Source of the DNA: CAYJPV01 sp964396055
Lineage (GTDB): Bacteria; Acidobacteriota; Vicinamibacteria; Vicinamibacterales; JAKQTR01
Assembly (NCBI GenBank): GCA_964396055.1
Contig: CAYNDV010000027.1
Span: forward strand, 1-40,906
Direction: 5' to 3'
Length of the DNA: 40,906 nucleotides
Numbering within the stretch: position 1 is the first letter of the stretch; every line of letters starts with the position of its first letter. The translations under genes and the position numbers were made by a program. Under the pieces are notes generated by a model. It was not told where the DNA came from and did not search any database. It saw only the letters and a list, made by a program, of their open reading frames with translations. Positions 30,892 through 38,366 of the stretch are shown here, piece after piece.

Positions 30892-31471
30892 GGAAGCCTC
30901 GCTCGGCCAGCTGCGCCTGCAGCAGACGCCTGGCCCGGTGGAGGTACGACTTGACCGTGTTCTCTGGCACGTCCAGCATCTCCGCGATCTCGCTCATGCT
31001 GGCCCCCAGCCAGTAATGCAGCCGCAGCGCCGACTGATACACCTCGGGCAGGCCCGCCACCAGCGCCACTACGGCCTGCCGGCGCCGCTCGTCCTGCAGC
31101 CGGTCGTCCGGCCCGCGATCCGGCGAGGCCGTCGACGCCAGGACCTCGTCGCCCACGTGTGGCGCGCGGAACCGGACTCGCGCTTTCGTATTGAGCGCGT
31201 GGTTGAAGGCGATGCGGTACACCCACGTCCCGAACTTCGCGTCGCCTCGGAACGTCGCGAGCGCGTGATGCACGCGGAGCATCACGTCCTGGGTCACGTC
31301 CTCGGCTTCCGGCGCGAACCCCTGGCCGAGAATCGACACGGCCAGGCGGAACACGGGCCCCTGGTATCGCCGCACCAGTTCCGCGAACGCCCCCTCGTCG
31401 GCTGCCTCGCGGCACCGGGCCACGAGCCATTCGTCGGGCTGACCGTGGTACGGGCTGGCGTCAGCGCTCAC
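30884..31471 (-). CDS. ECF-type sigma-70 factor
   Basis: The 195-residue protein has region 2 (FAELVRRYQGPVFRLA, EAEDVTQDVMLRVHHAL, FGTWVYRIAFNHALN) and region 4 (LPEVYQSALRLHYWLG, MSEIAEMLDVPENTVKSYLHRARRLL). The region 4 helix-turn-helix is intact. It directs RNA polymerase to a stress regulon. It overlaps the gene before it by 11 nt and the putative anti-sigma by 8 nt, so all three are one operon. Confidence 0.96.
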   Translation of the reverse strand: MSADASPYHGQPDEWLVARCREAADEGAFAELVRRYQGPVFRLAVSILGQGFAPEAEDVTQDVMLRVHHALATFRGDAKFGTWVYRIAFNHALNTKARVRFRAPHVGDEVLASTASPDRGPDDRLQDERRRQAVVALVAGLPEVYQSALRLHYWLGASMSEIAEMLDVPENTVKSYLHRARRLLQAQLAERGFHA

Positions 31472-31841
31472 GGCCGGAAGTCAGGAAGTAGAACAGCATC
31501 AGGCCCACACCGAGCAGCGCCAGCGGGAACGCCAGCGGCCACAGCCCCTTGGTGAACGGCAGATCGACGAACTCCAGTGCGAGCATGCCGCCGACGCCCA
31601 TGGCCGTCCACGCGATCCCGTGCATCAGCATCGCGTGCGGATCCGACGGCTTTGGGGCCGGCTCGAGCGGCAGTTCCGGCAGGGGAATCCCTTTCTCCAT
31701 GGCGGCGAGGCGCTCCTGGTGAATGACCTCGAGGCGCCGGCGGCGTTCGACGTGCTTGAAGTAGAAATATGCCACGATGGCCGCCGCAATCGAGGCCACG
31801 ATGATCCCGTCTCCGATCGAGTGTCCGATGTTTGTCTCCAT
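31461..31841 (-). CDS. DUF6249-like membrane protein
   Basis: A 126-residue protein starting METNIGHSIG. It has an N-terminal helix (about 11-27, IIVASIAAAIVAYFYF), a charged central segment (RRRRLEVIHQERLAAMEKGIPLPEL) and two C-terminal helices (74-90 and 98-120). The EVIHQERLAAMEKG motif resembles small sigma-operon membrane proteins of the DUF6249 group. It heads the ECF operon. Role unknown. Confidence 0.8.
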   Translation of the reverse strand: METNIGHSIGDGIIVASIAAAIVAYFYFKHVERRRRLEVIHQERLAAMEKGIPLPELPLEPAPKPSDPHAMLMHGIAWTAMGVGGMLALEFVDLPFTKGLWPLAFPLALLGVGLMLFYFLTSGRER

Positions 31842-31953
31842 GCCCTTGAGACAGGGTGTGCCGGCCGGCGGTTGCGCCGGGCGTCCGGGTGGCGGCTGGA
31901 ACCGGGCGGACCCGCGCCTTCGAGGATTGCCGGGCAGGCGCCATCACGGTAAT

Positions 31954-33063
31954 GTGTCGGCTGACGTGCCTGTCTTCCTCCTCCTCGTTCTGGCTGCCTA
32001 CACGCTCGGCCATTATCTGCTCTACGTCAGGATCAGCCGGGCGCTCGGGCTGGAACGGCGGGGGCGCCTTACGCTCGCCATCGTCCTCGCCGGCGTCGCG
32101 TGCGTCTCCCTGATGGCGCAGGTCCTCGGCCGGGCTCCGTGGGGCGCCCCGTTCTTCCACGCGGGCATGGCCTGGCTCGGCGTGCTCGCCCTCGCCGTCT
32201 CGGCGTTCCTCATCGAGTCTGCCCTGGCGCTCGGCCTGCCCAACCACCGGCGCACGATCGGCATCGTCACGTTGTGCGTGATTCCTCTCGTCGCCGGCTA
32301 CGCCCTGTACCGCGGCACCCGGTTGCCCGTGCTGAGAGAGGTCACCGTCGGGTTGCCGAACCTCCCCGCCAGCCAGTCGGGCTGGACCGTGGTGCAATTG
32401 TCCGACCTGCACCTCAACCGCCACTGGTCGCCCGCGCGGCTCTGCGCGATCGCTGACGACGTCAGCCGGCTCTCGCCGCGTCTCGTCGTGATCACGGGAG
32501 ACCTCACGGACGCTGACGTCAGCCGCGACGGTGCGCTGTGCGGCTGCCTGCGCCGCCTGTCCGCCGGCCGCCCCGTCGTCGCGGTGCCCGGCAACCACGA
32601 CTACTACGCCGGCTACGACAGCTTCCTGAACACCGCCCGCTGCGGCGGCATCACGGCGCTGAACAACGCCTGGCAGATCGTGGACGGCGTCACGGTGGCC
32701 GGCATCGACGAGCCGGCCGGACGCGCCTTCACGCAGGGTGGCCCGGACCTCGACAAGGCTCTCGGCGGCCGTGACCGGGGCAGGCCGACGCTGCTGCTGG
32801 CGCATCGCCCGGAGGGCTTCGAGCGCGCCGCGCGCAAGGGCATCGACCTCCAGTTGTCGGGACACACGCACGCCGGCCAGATCCCGCCGCTGGACCTGCT
32901 CATCTGGCTGATCTACCCCCACTCGTACGGGTACTTCGAGGATGCCGGCTCGCGTATCTACACCACGAGCGGCACCGGCACCTGGGGCCCGCCCATGCGT
33001 CTCTTCTCGCGCAACGAGATTGTCAGGCTGACGCTGGTGAGCAGCCAGGGGCCCGGGCGCTAG
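31954..33063 (+). CDS. Membrane-anchored metallophosphoesterase (YaeI-like)
   Basis: The 369-residue protein has three or four N-terminal helices and then a calcineurin-like domain: SDLHLNRHW (D-x-H), TGDLTDADV (GD), PGNHDYYAG (GNHD), LAHRPEGF and SGHTHAGQIPP (GHxH). These provide the dinuclear metal site. The N-terminal helices followed by LREVTVGLPNLP fit the YaeI/UDP-diacylglucosamine-diphosphatase-like group acting at the membrane. GTG at 31966 is an alternative start. Its stop shares CTAG with the convergent SDR gene stop. Confidence 0.92.
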   Translation: MSADVPVFLLLVLAAYTLGHYLLYVRISRALGLERRGRLTLAIVLAGVACVSLMAQVLGRAPWGAPFFHAGMAWLGVLALAVSAFLIESALALGLPNHRRTIGIVTLCVIPLVAGYALYRGTRLPVLREVTVGLPNLPASQSGWTVVQLSDLHLNRHWSPARLCAIADDVSRLSPRLVVITGDLTDADVSRDGALCGCLRRLSAGRPVVAVPGNHDYYAGYDSFLNTARCGGITALNNAWQIVDGVTVAGIDEPAGRAFTQGGPDLDKALGGRDRGRPTLLLAHRPEGFERAARKGIDLQLSGHTHAGQIPPLDLLIWLIYPHSYGYFEDAGSRIYTTSGTGTWGPPMRLFSRNEIVRLTLVSSQGPGR

Positions 33064-33821
33064 CGCATGCCCCGGTGCTGGCCACCGTCCACCGACACGC
33101 ACTCACCGGTGACCCAGCCCGCCCGGCGGGAGACGAGGAAGACGGCGACGTCGGCCACCTCCTCAGGCGTGGCAAGCCGTCCCCACGGGATCGACGCCCG
33201 GACGCCCTCGTAGAGTGGCGGCATGTGCTCCCGGACGCCCGCCCACATCCCGCCGGGGAACTCGGTGGAGCCGGGCGCGATGGCGTTCACCCGGATCCCC
33301 TGCGGGGCCAGCATGACGCCAAGCTTCTTCGCATGGGCGATCAGCGCGGCCTTGGCGGCCGTGTAGCCGAAGTCGGGCGTCGGATCGGCTTCCAGCCCCG
33401 AGATCGACGACACGAACAGCATGCTCCCGCCGCCGGCTTGAGCCATCCACGGGGCCACCAGCGCCGAGGCGCGCACGGCAGCCATCAGGTCCACGCGCAG
33501 GCTCGCCTCCCAGTCGGCGAGGTCCGGTCCGACGGCCAGCGCGGAGGCGTTGTGCACGAGCACGTCCACGCGGCCCAGTTCCTGGCGCGCGCCCTCGAGG
33601 AACCGCTCCAGCGCCGCCGGGTCACCCGCGTCGCAGGCCTGGGCGTACGCGCGGACGCCTGTGCCCAGCAGAGCCTGGTGCGTCTCGCGAAGCGAGGCTT
33701 CGGATCGGCCGCAGATGGCGACGTCCGCGCCTTCGGCGGCCAGGCCCAGCGCGATGGCGCGCCCGATCCCGCGGCTTCCGCCGACGACAATGCAGCCCTG
33801 CCCCTTCAATCCCAGGTCCAT
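33060..33821 (-). CDS. Short-chain dehydrogenase/reductase
   Basis: A 253-residue SDR with the nucleotide motif GGSRGIG (14-20), NAS at 91-93, catalytic Ser in FVSSISG (about 139), and Y153xxxK157 in YTAAKAAL. The C-terminal GECVSVDGGQHRG is typical of FabG-like classical SDRs. The GGSRGIG rather than TGxxxGIG opening is a common variant. Substrate cannot be told. Confidence 0.95.
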   Translation of the reverse strand: MDLGLKGQGCIVVGGSRGIGRAIALGLAAEGADVAICGRSEASLRETHQALLGTGVRAYAQACDAGDPAALERFLEGARQELGRVDVLVHNASALAVGPDLADWEASLRVDLMAAVRASALVAPWMAQAGGGSMLFVSSISGLEADPTPDFGYTAAKAALIAHAKKLGVMLAPQGIRVNAIAPGSTEFPGGMWAGVREHMPPLYEGVRASIPWGRLATPEEVADVAVFLVSRRAGWVTGECVSVDGGQHRGMR

Positions 33822-33854
33822 GGGTGTCCCTCGTGTCTGTGTTGGCCCCGAGAT

Positions 33855-34439
33855 TCACTCTACCTGCGCGGCCGGGTTGCCGCAAGGACCCGGCCGGCGC
33901 TCGTCCCGTGTGGTGGCGTAGACGTACTCGACGCAGGGTTCGCCGCGGAAGAGCGCTGTCTGCGTCTCGATTCTCCGCATGCCTGCCCGTTCCAGCAGAC
34001 GCACCGAGGAGACGTTGCGCGCATCCGTGATCCCGATGACCCGCTCGACCGGGCTGCACTCGAAGATGAGCGAGATGACTTCGCGCAGGACAGCCGTCGC
34101 CACGCCGCGCCCCTGGGACGGCCGCCCCAGCGTGACGCCGATCTCGGCGTACCGCCGATCCCGCTCCAGGAACACCCCGACATCGCCGATCAGACGCCCA
34201 CTGCCGGGTTCGGCAATGCCGATCTGCGTCCAGCCGCCGGGACGAGGAACGGGGGCCGCATGCATCTCGGCAAGGAAGGCCAGGGCCTCGGCGTCAGAGA
34301 CCGGCGACCAGCCCTGGTATCGGCCCACCTCAGGGTCGTGCCGATACGCCTGAAAGGCGGCCAGATCGTCAGTGGACAGGCGCCGGAGCACGAACGTGTC
34401 GCCGGACCGTGGCAGGGGATCGACGCGTGGAGGTTTCAT
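33855..34439 (-). CDS. GNAT N-acetyltransferase (RimJ/RimL type)
   Basis: The 194-residue protein reads LRRLSTDDLAAFQAY, then GDVGVFLE, AEIGVTLGRPSQGRGVATAVLREVI and GITDARNVSSVRLLERAGMRR. The QGRGVATA segment (about 109-116) is the acetyl-CoA pyrophosphate loop and NVSSVRLLERAGM is the RimJ/RimL-group C-terminal motif. It acetylates an amine, possibly a protein N-terminus, antibiotic or metabolite. A Cys-containing tail (GPCGNPAAQVE) ends it. It is 33 nt upstream of the SDR gene on the map, same strand. Confidence 0.92.
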   Translation of the reverse strand: MKPPRVDPLPRSGDTFVLRRLSTDDLAAFQAYRHDPEVGRYQGWSPVSDAEALAFLAEMHAAPVPRPGGWTQIGIAEPGSGRLIGDVGVFLERDRRYAEIGVTLGRPSQGRGVATAVLREVISLIFECSPVERVIGITDARNVSSVRLLERAGMRRIETQTALFRGEPCVEYVYATTRDERRPGPCGNPAAQVE

Positions 34440-34487
34440 GAACGATCGTGCGCACTCTACTTGCGGATTGGCCCTGCCGCAAGCGAC

Positions 34488-34697
34488 GGCTCACGCTGTC
34501 GGCCTGCGCGGTCACCGGCGTCAGTAGAAGTCGTGCGACTCGNNNNNNNNNNNNNNNNNNNNNNNNNNNNNNNNNNNNNNNNNNNNNNNNNNNNNNNNNN
34601 NNNNNNNNNNNNNNNNNNNNNNNNNNNNNNNNNNNNNNNNNNGGCTCACGCTGTCGGCCTGCGCGGTCACCGGCGTCAGTAGAAGTCGTGCGACTCG
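34488..34697. other. False assembly gap: 100 Ns between exact 55-bp duplicates
   Basis: The 55 bp at 34488-34542 (GGCTCACGCTGTCGG ... GTGCGACTCG) recur exactly at 34643-34697, separated by 100 Ns. A 55-bp exact overlap of contig ends is what a de Bruijn assembly with k=55 leaves when two contigs are scaffolded without merging. The real distance is probably zero: the dnaE2 stop (34676-34678) and its copy at 34521-34523 are the same bases. No gene other than the dnaE2 end is supported from 34440 to 34675. Confidence 0.92.
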
Positions 34698-37600
34698 ACG
34701 TCGATGGGCACGCCGGGAATGCCGTCGACGCGTTCGGCGCGCACGGAGGTCACGCCCTCCTGGTTCTGCAGCAGGCCCTCCACCATGACGAACGGCTCTT
34801 CCAGGATAACCAGGCGCTGGGCGGCAAAGACATCGGGCCGGACGATGATGTTGGAAATGCCGGTCTCGTCCTCGAGGGTGAGGAAGACGAAGCCCTTGGC
34901 CGTGCCGGGGCGCTGGCGCGTGATCACGGTGCCGGCCACGCGGATGCGCCGGCCGTTGCGCTCGCGCGGCAGGTCGATGGCCCGCAGCACGCCGCGCATC
35001 GACAACTCGCGCCGCCGCAGGCTCATGGGATGCGGCCCGATCGTCAGCTTCGTCCCCGCATAGTCGGCCACCATCCGCTCGGGCTCGGACATGGGAGACA
35101 ACGGACAGGGCCGTTCAGCCTCCGTCCCTTGTCCCTCGCCCCTTGCCCCCGCCCCATGCCCCACGTCCCATGCCCCATGTCCCATGCCCCCCTCAAAGAT
35201 CTCCCCCTCCGGCCTGATCGCCTTCTCGATCTGCCACAACGCCTCGCGGCGGTGGTACCCGAACGCATTGAGGGCGCCAATCTCGGCCAGGACCGACAGC
35301 TCTTCCTTGTTCACACCGGACCGCCTGATGAAGTCCTCGATCGACTGGAAGCGCACGGGCGGCGGCGGCGTGTCGCGCCAGTCGTGCGAACACAGGTTGC
35401 AGAACCACGACACGACGCCGCCCGTCTCGACGCGCTCGATCATGGACGGATCGTCACACCGGCACTTGGGGCAACGGTCGGGGACAGGGGGCGGGCCGTT
35501 CGGCCCAACCGGCGCACGCCCTCCCGTTCCGTGCAGCGGAACACCTGCGCCTTCTTGCTTCTGGATTCTTGCTTCTGACACCATCCCCTGTCCCACGCCC
35601 CACGTCCTCTGCCCCACCTCCCGCCGCAATCCCGTGACGTACATCAGCCCCAGCCGCACGCTCCCATCGTCGGCAATCGTGCACGGCCAGTCAGAGTGCT
35701 GCACGTCCACGGGCGAGAACCGCACGCCGCGCCGCTGCGCGTCCTTCACCAGCGTGGCCGGATGGTAGAAGCCCATGGGCTGGTTGTTGAGCAGCGCCGC
35801 ATAGAACACCGCCGGGAAGTGGGCTTTCAGATACGCGCTGGCGTACACGATCAGCGCGAAGCTGGCCGCGTGCGACTCGGGGAACCCGTAGAGGGCAAAC
35901 GACGAGATCGATCGGACGATGTCGTCGGCCGCAGTGCCGGTGATGCCGTTGCGGGCCATGCCGTCGCGCAACTGCCCCTCGATCTGCTTCATCCGTTTCT
36001 CCGATCGCTTGAAGCCCATGGCCCGCCGCAGCTCCTCCGCCTGCCCGCCCGTGAACCCCGCCACGGCCATGGCCATCCGCAGCAGCTGCTCCTGGAACAG
36101 CGGCACGCCCAGCGTGCGCGCGAGGATGGGCTCGAGCGACGGGTGCGGATACCCCACCTCGGCGCGGCCTGCCCGCCGGTCGAGATACGGGTGCACCATC
36201 TGCCCGACGATGGGCCCCGGGCGGATGAGGGCCACTTCGACGACGAGGTCGTAGAAGTTCGCGGGTTTCAGCCGCGGCAGCGTGGCCATCTGCGCGCGCG
36301 ACTCCACCTGGAACACGCCCACGGTGTCGGCGCGCTGCAGCATCGCGTACACCGTCGGGTCGTCCGGCGGCAGGGTCCACATCGCCACCGGCTCGGTGCC
36401 TTCGGGCAGGTTCGTGTTGATCAGCGTGAACGCGTCCTGCAGGACGGCCATCATGCCGAGGCCCAGGAGATCGATCTTCACGATGCCCATGTCGGCGCAG
36501 TCTTCCTTGTCCCACTGCACCACCACGCGTCCGGGCATGCTGGCGGGCTCGAGCGGCACCACCTCGTCGAGGCGCCCGCGCGCGAGCACCATGCCGCCCG
36601 AGTGCTGGCCCAGGTGCCGCGGCAGGTCCTGGATGCGCCGCCACAGGTCGGCGAACATCCGCAGGCGCGGCGCGTCGGGGTCCAGGCCCACCGCGCGCAG
36701 GTCGCGCGCCAGGCTGGCCGCCGGGTCGGTCCACTCGAAGCGCCCCATCACGTGCGACAGCCGGTCGATGTGGCCCGCATCGAGCCCCAGGGCCTTGCCC
36801 ACCTCGCGCGACGCGCTGCGATCCCGGTACGTGATCACGTTGGCCGTCATGGCCGCGCCATGAGCGCCGTACTTCGCGTACACGTGCTGGATGACGCGTT
36901 CGCGCCGATCGCCGCTCGGCAAATCGAGATCGATATCGGGCCACTCGCCGCGCTCCTCGGAGAGGAACCGCTCGAACAGCAGGTCCATGCCCACGGGGTC
37001 CACGGCGGTGATGCCCAGGCTGTAACACACGGCGCTGTTGGCTGCCGACCCGCGCCCCTGCACGAGGATCCCCTGCTGCCGGCACACGTTGACGATGTCC
37101 CACACGATGAGGAAGTAGCCGGCCAGTTCGAGTTTCTCGATGAGATCGAGTTCGCGGGCGATCTGTGCGCGGGCCTTGTCGTGGAACGGCCGATAACGCT
37201 CGCGCGCGCCCACCAGCGTGACGGCGCGCAGGAACGACGCCGGCGTTTCCCCCGGCGGCACGGGAAACTCGGGGAAGCGGTAGCCGAGATCGGCCATCGA
37301 ATACTGCAGGCGGTCGGCCAGGTCGCGCGACGCGGCGACGGCGTCGGGCATGTCGCGGAACAGATCCGCCAGTTCCGCCGGCGGCTTCAGGTACCGTTCG
37401 GCGTGGCGTGCCAGGCGGCGCCCGGCCTGATCCAGCGTGGTGCGGTGGCGGATGCACGTGAGCACGTCGAAGAGCGGCCGGTCGTCGGGCCGCGCGAACC
37501 GCACGCCGTTCGACACCACCAGCGGTACGTGAAACGCGGCCGCCAGATCGCGCAGCATCGCGTTGTCGTGCTCTTCATCGCGCTGGAAATGACGCTGCAG

Positions 37601-38140
37601 CTCGACGCACACCTGGCCGCGGCCGAAGATACCCGTCAGCGCGTCGACCAGGCCGCCCACGCCGTGCCGGCGCGCGGCCAGCGCCTCGCGGCCGACCAGG
37701 GCCACCAGGCCGCGGGTGTGCCCGTCCAGATCCTCCAGCGTGAGCGCGCCTTCGCCCTTCGGCGCCCGCAGGGCCATGCGCGTGACCAACCGGCACAGGT
37801 TGCGGTAGCCGTCGGCGGTCTCGACGAGCACGGGCAGGCGCCACATCGGGACTGAAGGCCCGGAAGCCGGGGCATGGGCCGTGGGGCGTGGGGCATGGGA
37901 GGCCCGTCGATCCCCGATCCTCGACCCTTGTTCCCCGAAGGTGAGTTCGCACCCCACGATGGCCTTGAGGCCGGCAGCCTTCGCGGCCTTGTGAAAACGC
38001 GGGATGCCATAGAGGCCGTCGCGATCGACGAGCGCGATGGCGGTGTAGCCCAGTTCGGCCGCGCGCTCCACGAGCGTTTCGGGCAGCGAAGCGCCCTCGA
38101 GGAAGCTGAAAGCCGAAGCCGCGTGCAGTTCAACGGACAT
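34676..38140 (-). CDS. dnaE2: DnaE2 (ImuC) error-prone polymerase with repeat and zinc-ribbon insertions
   Basis: The 1154-residue protein follows the DnaE2 order: PHP domain (2-270, LHAASAFSFLEGAS), polymerase palm/fingers with RGSAANSAVCYSLGIT and catalytic D402/D404/D406 in PDIDLDLP, then a C-terminal OB-fold (FVFLTLEDETG). It does translesion synthesis with ImuA/ImuB. Unusually, three low-complexity insertions stay in frame: residues about 72-91, 841-887 and 983-1013. Between the second and the normal helix region is a Cys4 zinc-ribbon (C890xxC893, C914xxC917). All core motifs are intact, so the enzyme is probably active. The start MSVELH has no ribosome site; repeat DNA lies directly upstream. 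Confidence 0.95.
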   Translation of the reverse strand: MSVELHAASAFSFLEGASLPETLVERAAELGYTAIALVDRDGLYGIPRFHKAAKAAGLKAIVGCELTFGEQGSRIGDRRASHAPRPTAHAPASGPSVPMWRLPVLVETADGYRNLCRLVTRMALRAPKGEGALTLEDLDGHTRGLVALVGREALAARRHGVGGLVDALTGIFGRGQVCVELQRHFQRDEEHDNAMLRDLAAAFHVPLVVSNGVRFARPDDRPLFDVLTCIRHRTTLDQAGRRLARHAERYLKPPAELADLFRDMPDAVAASRDLADRLQYSMADLGYRFPEFPVPPGETPASFLRAVTLVGARERYRPFHDKARAQIARELDLIEKLELAGYFLIVWDIVNVCRQQGILVQGRGSAANSAVCYSLGITAVDPVGMDLLFERFLSEERGEWPDIDLDLPSGDRRERVIQHVYAKYGAHGAAMTANVITYRDRSASREVGKALGLDAGHIDRLSHVMGRFEWTDPAASLARDLRAVGLDPDAPRLRMFADLWRRIQDLPRHLGQHSGGMVLARGRLDEVVPLEPASMPGRVVVQWDKEDCADMGIVKIDLLGLGMMAVLQDAFTLINTNLPEGTEPVAMWTLPPDDPTVYAMLQRADTVGVFQVESRAQMATLPRLKPANFYDLVVEVALIRPGPIVGQMVHPYLDRRAGRAEVGYPHPSLEPILARTLGVPLFQEQLLRMAMAVAGFTGGQAEELRRAMGFKRSEKRMKQIEGQLRDGMARNGITGTAADDIVRSISSFALYGFPESHAASFALIVYASAYLKAHFPAVFYAALLNNQPMGFYHPATLVKDAQRRGVRFSPVDVQHSDWPCTIADDGSVRLGLMYVTGLRREVGQRTWGVGQGMVSEARIQKQEGAGVPLHGTGGRAPVGPNGPPPVPDRCPKCRCDDPSMIERVETGGVVSWFCNLCSHDWRDTPPPPVRFQSIEDFIRRSGVNKEELSVLAEIGALNAFGYHRREALWQIEKAIRPEGEIFEGGMGHGAWDVGHGAGARGEGQGTEAERPCPLSPMSEPERMVADYAGTKLTIGPHPMSLRRRELSMRGVLRAIDLPRERNGRRIRVAGTVITRQRPGTAKGFVFLTLEDETGISNIIVRPDVFAAQRLVILEEPFVMVEGLLQNQEGVTSVRAERVDGIPGVPIDVESHDFY
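35104..35192 (-). repeat. dnaE2: In-frame repeat insertion 3 in dnaE2
   Basis: On the coding strand this is ATGGGAC/GTGGGGC-type heptamers followed by less regular GGGGCGAGG and CGGCC pieces. It encodes about residues 983-1013, a Gly/His/Ala-rich stretch (GGMGHGAWDVGHGAGARG). It sits between helix-hairpin-helix and the conserved TKLTIGPHPMSL segment that leads into the OB-fold. Confidence 0.8.
35481..35620 (-). repeat. dnaE2: In-frame repeat insertion 2 in dnaE2
   Basis: On the coding strand the order is GTGGGGC/GTGGGAC heptamers, GTCAGAAGCAAG array with one variant unit, an irregular linker, and GGGCCGAACGGCC octamer. This is the same module order as the island at 38141-38366. It codes for residues 841-887 (QRTWGVGQGMVSEARIQKQ and on) right before the Cys4 motif. 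Confidence 0.8.
37869..37927 (-). repeat. dnaE2: In-frame repeat insertion 1 in dnaE2
   Basis: CCCATGC/CCCACGC heptamers on the coding strand encode HAPRPTAHAP (about residues 82-91) within the PHP domain. Flanking sequence (CELTFGE before, MWRLPVLVE after) is normal PHP sequence. Confidence 0.75.
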
Positions 38141-38366
38141 GGGGCACGGGGGCACGGTTACGACAGGTCGTTCGGCCGTTCGGCGGTTGGGCCGTTCGGC
38201 GGTTCAAGGTTCCAGGTTCCAGGTTCCACGTTCCACGTTCACGGTTGCGACGGGCCGTTCGGCTCTCGGCCGTTGGGCCGTTCGGCGTGACCGTGTGATC
38301 CCTTCTTGCTTCTTGCTTCTTGCTTCTGACGACCCCCACGCCCCATGTCCCACGCCCCACGCCCCT
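38141..38366 (-). repeat. Composite repeat island between imuB and dnaE2
   Basis: This is the most complete island. Leftward order: AGGGGCGTGGGGC heptamers, GTCAGAAGCAAGAAGC array ending GGGATCACAC, GTCACGCCGAACGGCC octamers, GTGGAACCTGGAACC heptamers, CCGAACGGCC octamers, CGTGCCCC pair. It contains the imuB stop (38365-38367) and reaches the dnaE2 start codon (38138-38140), leaving no other ribosome site for dnaE2. No gene is hidden in the 224 bp. Confidence 0.85.

Noticed and set aside
34448..35578. Rightward frame spanning the N gap
   Set aside because: It runs through Ns and antisense of dnaE2; its apparent start lies in the duplicated contig end.
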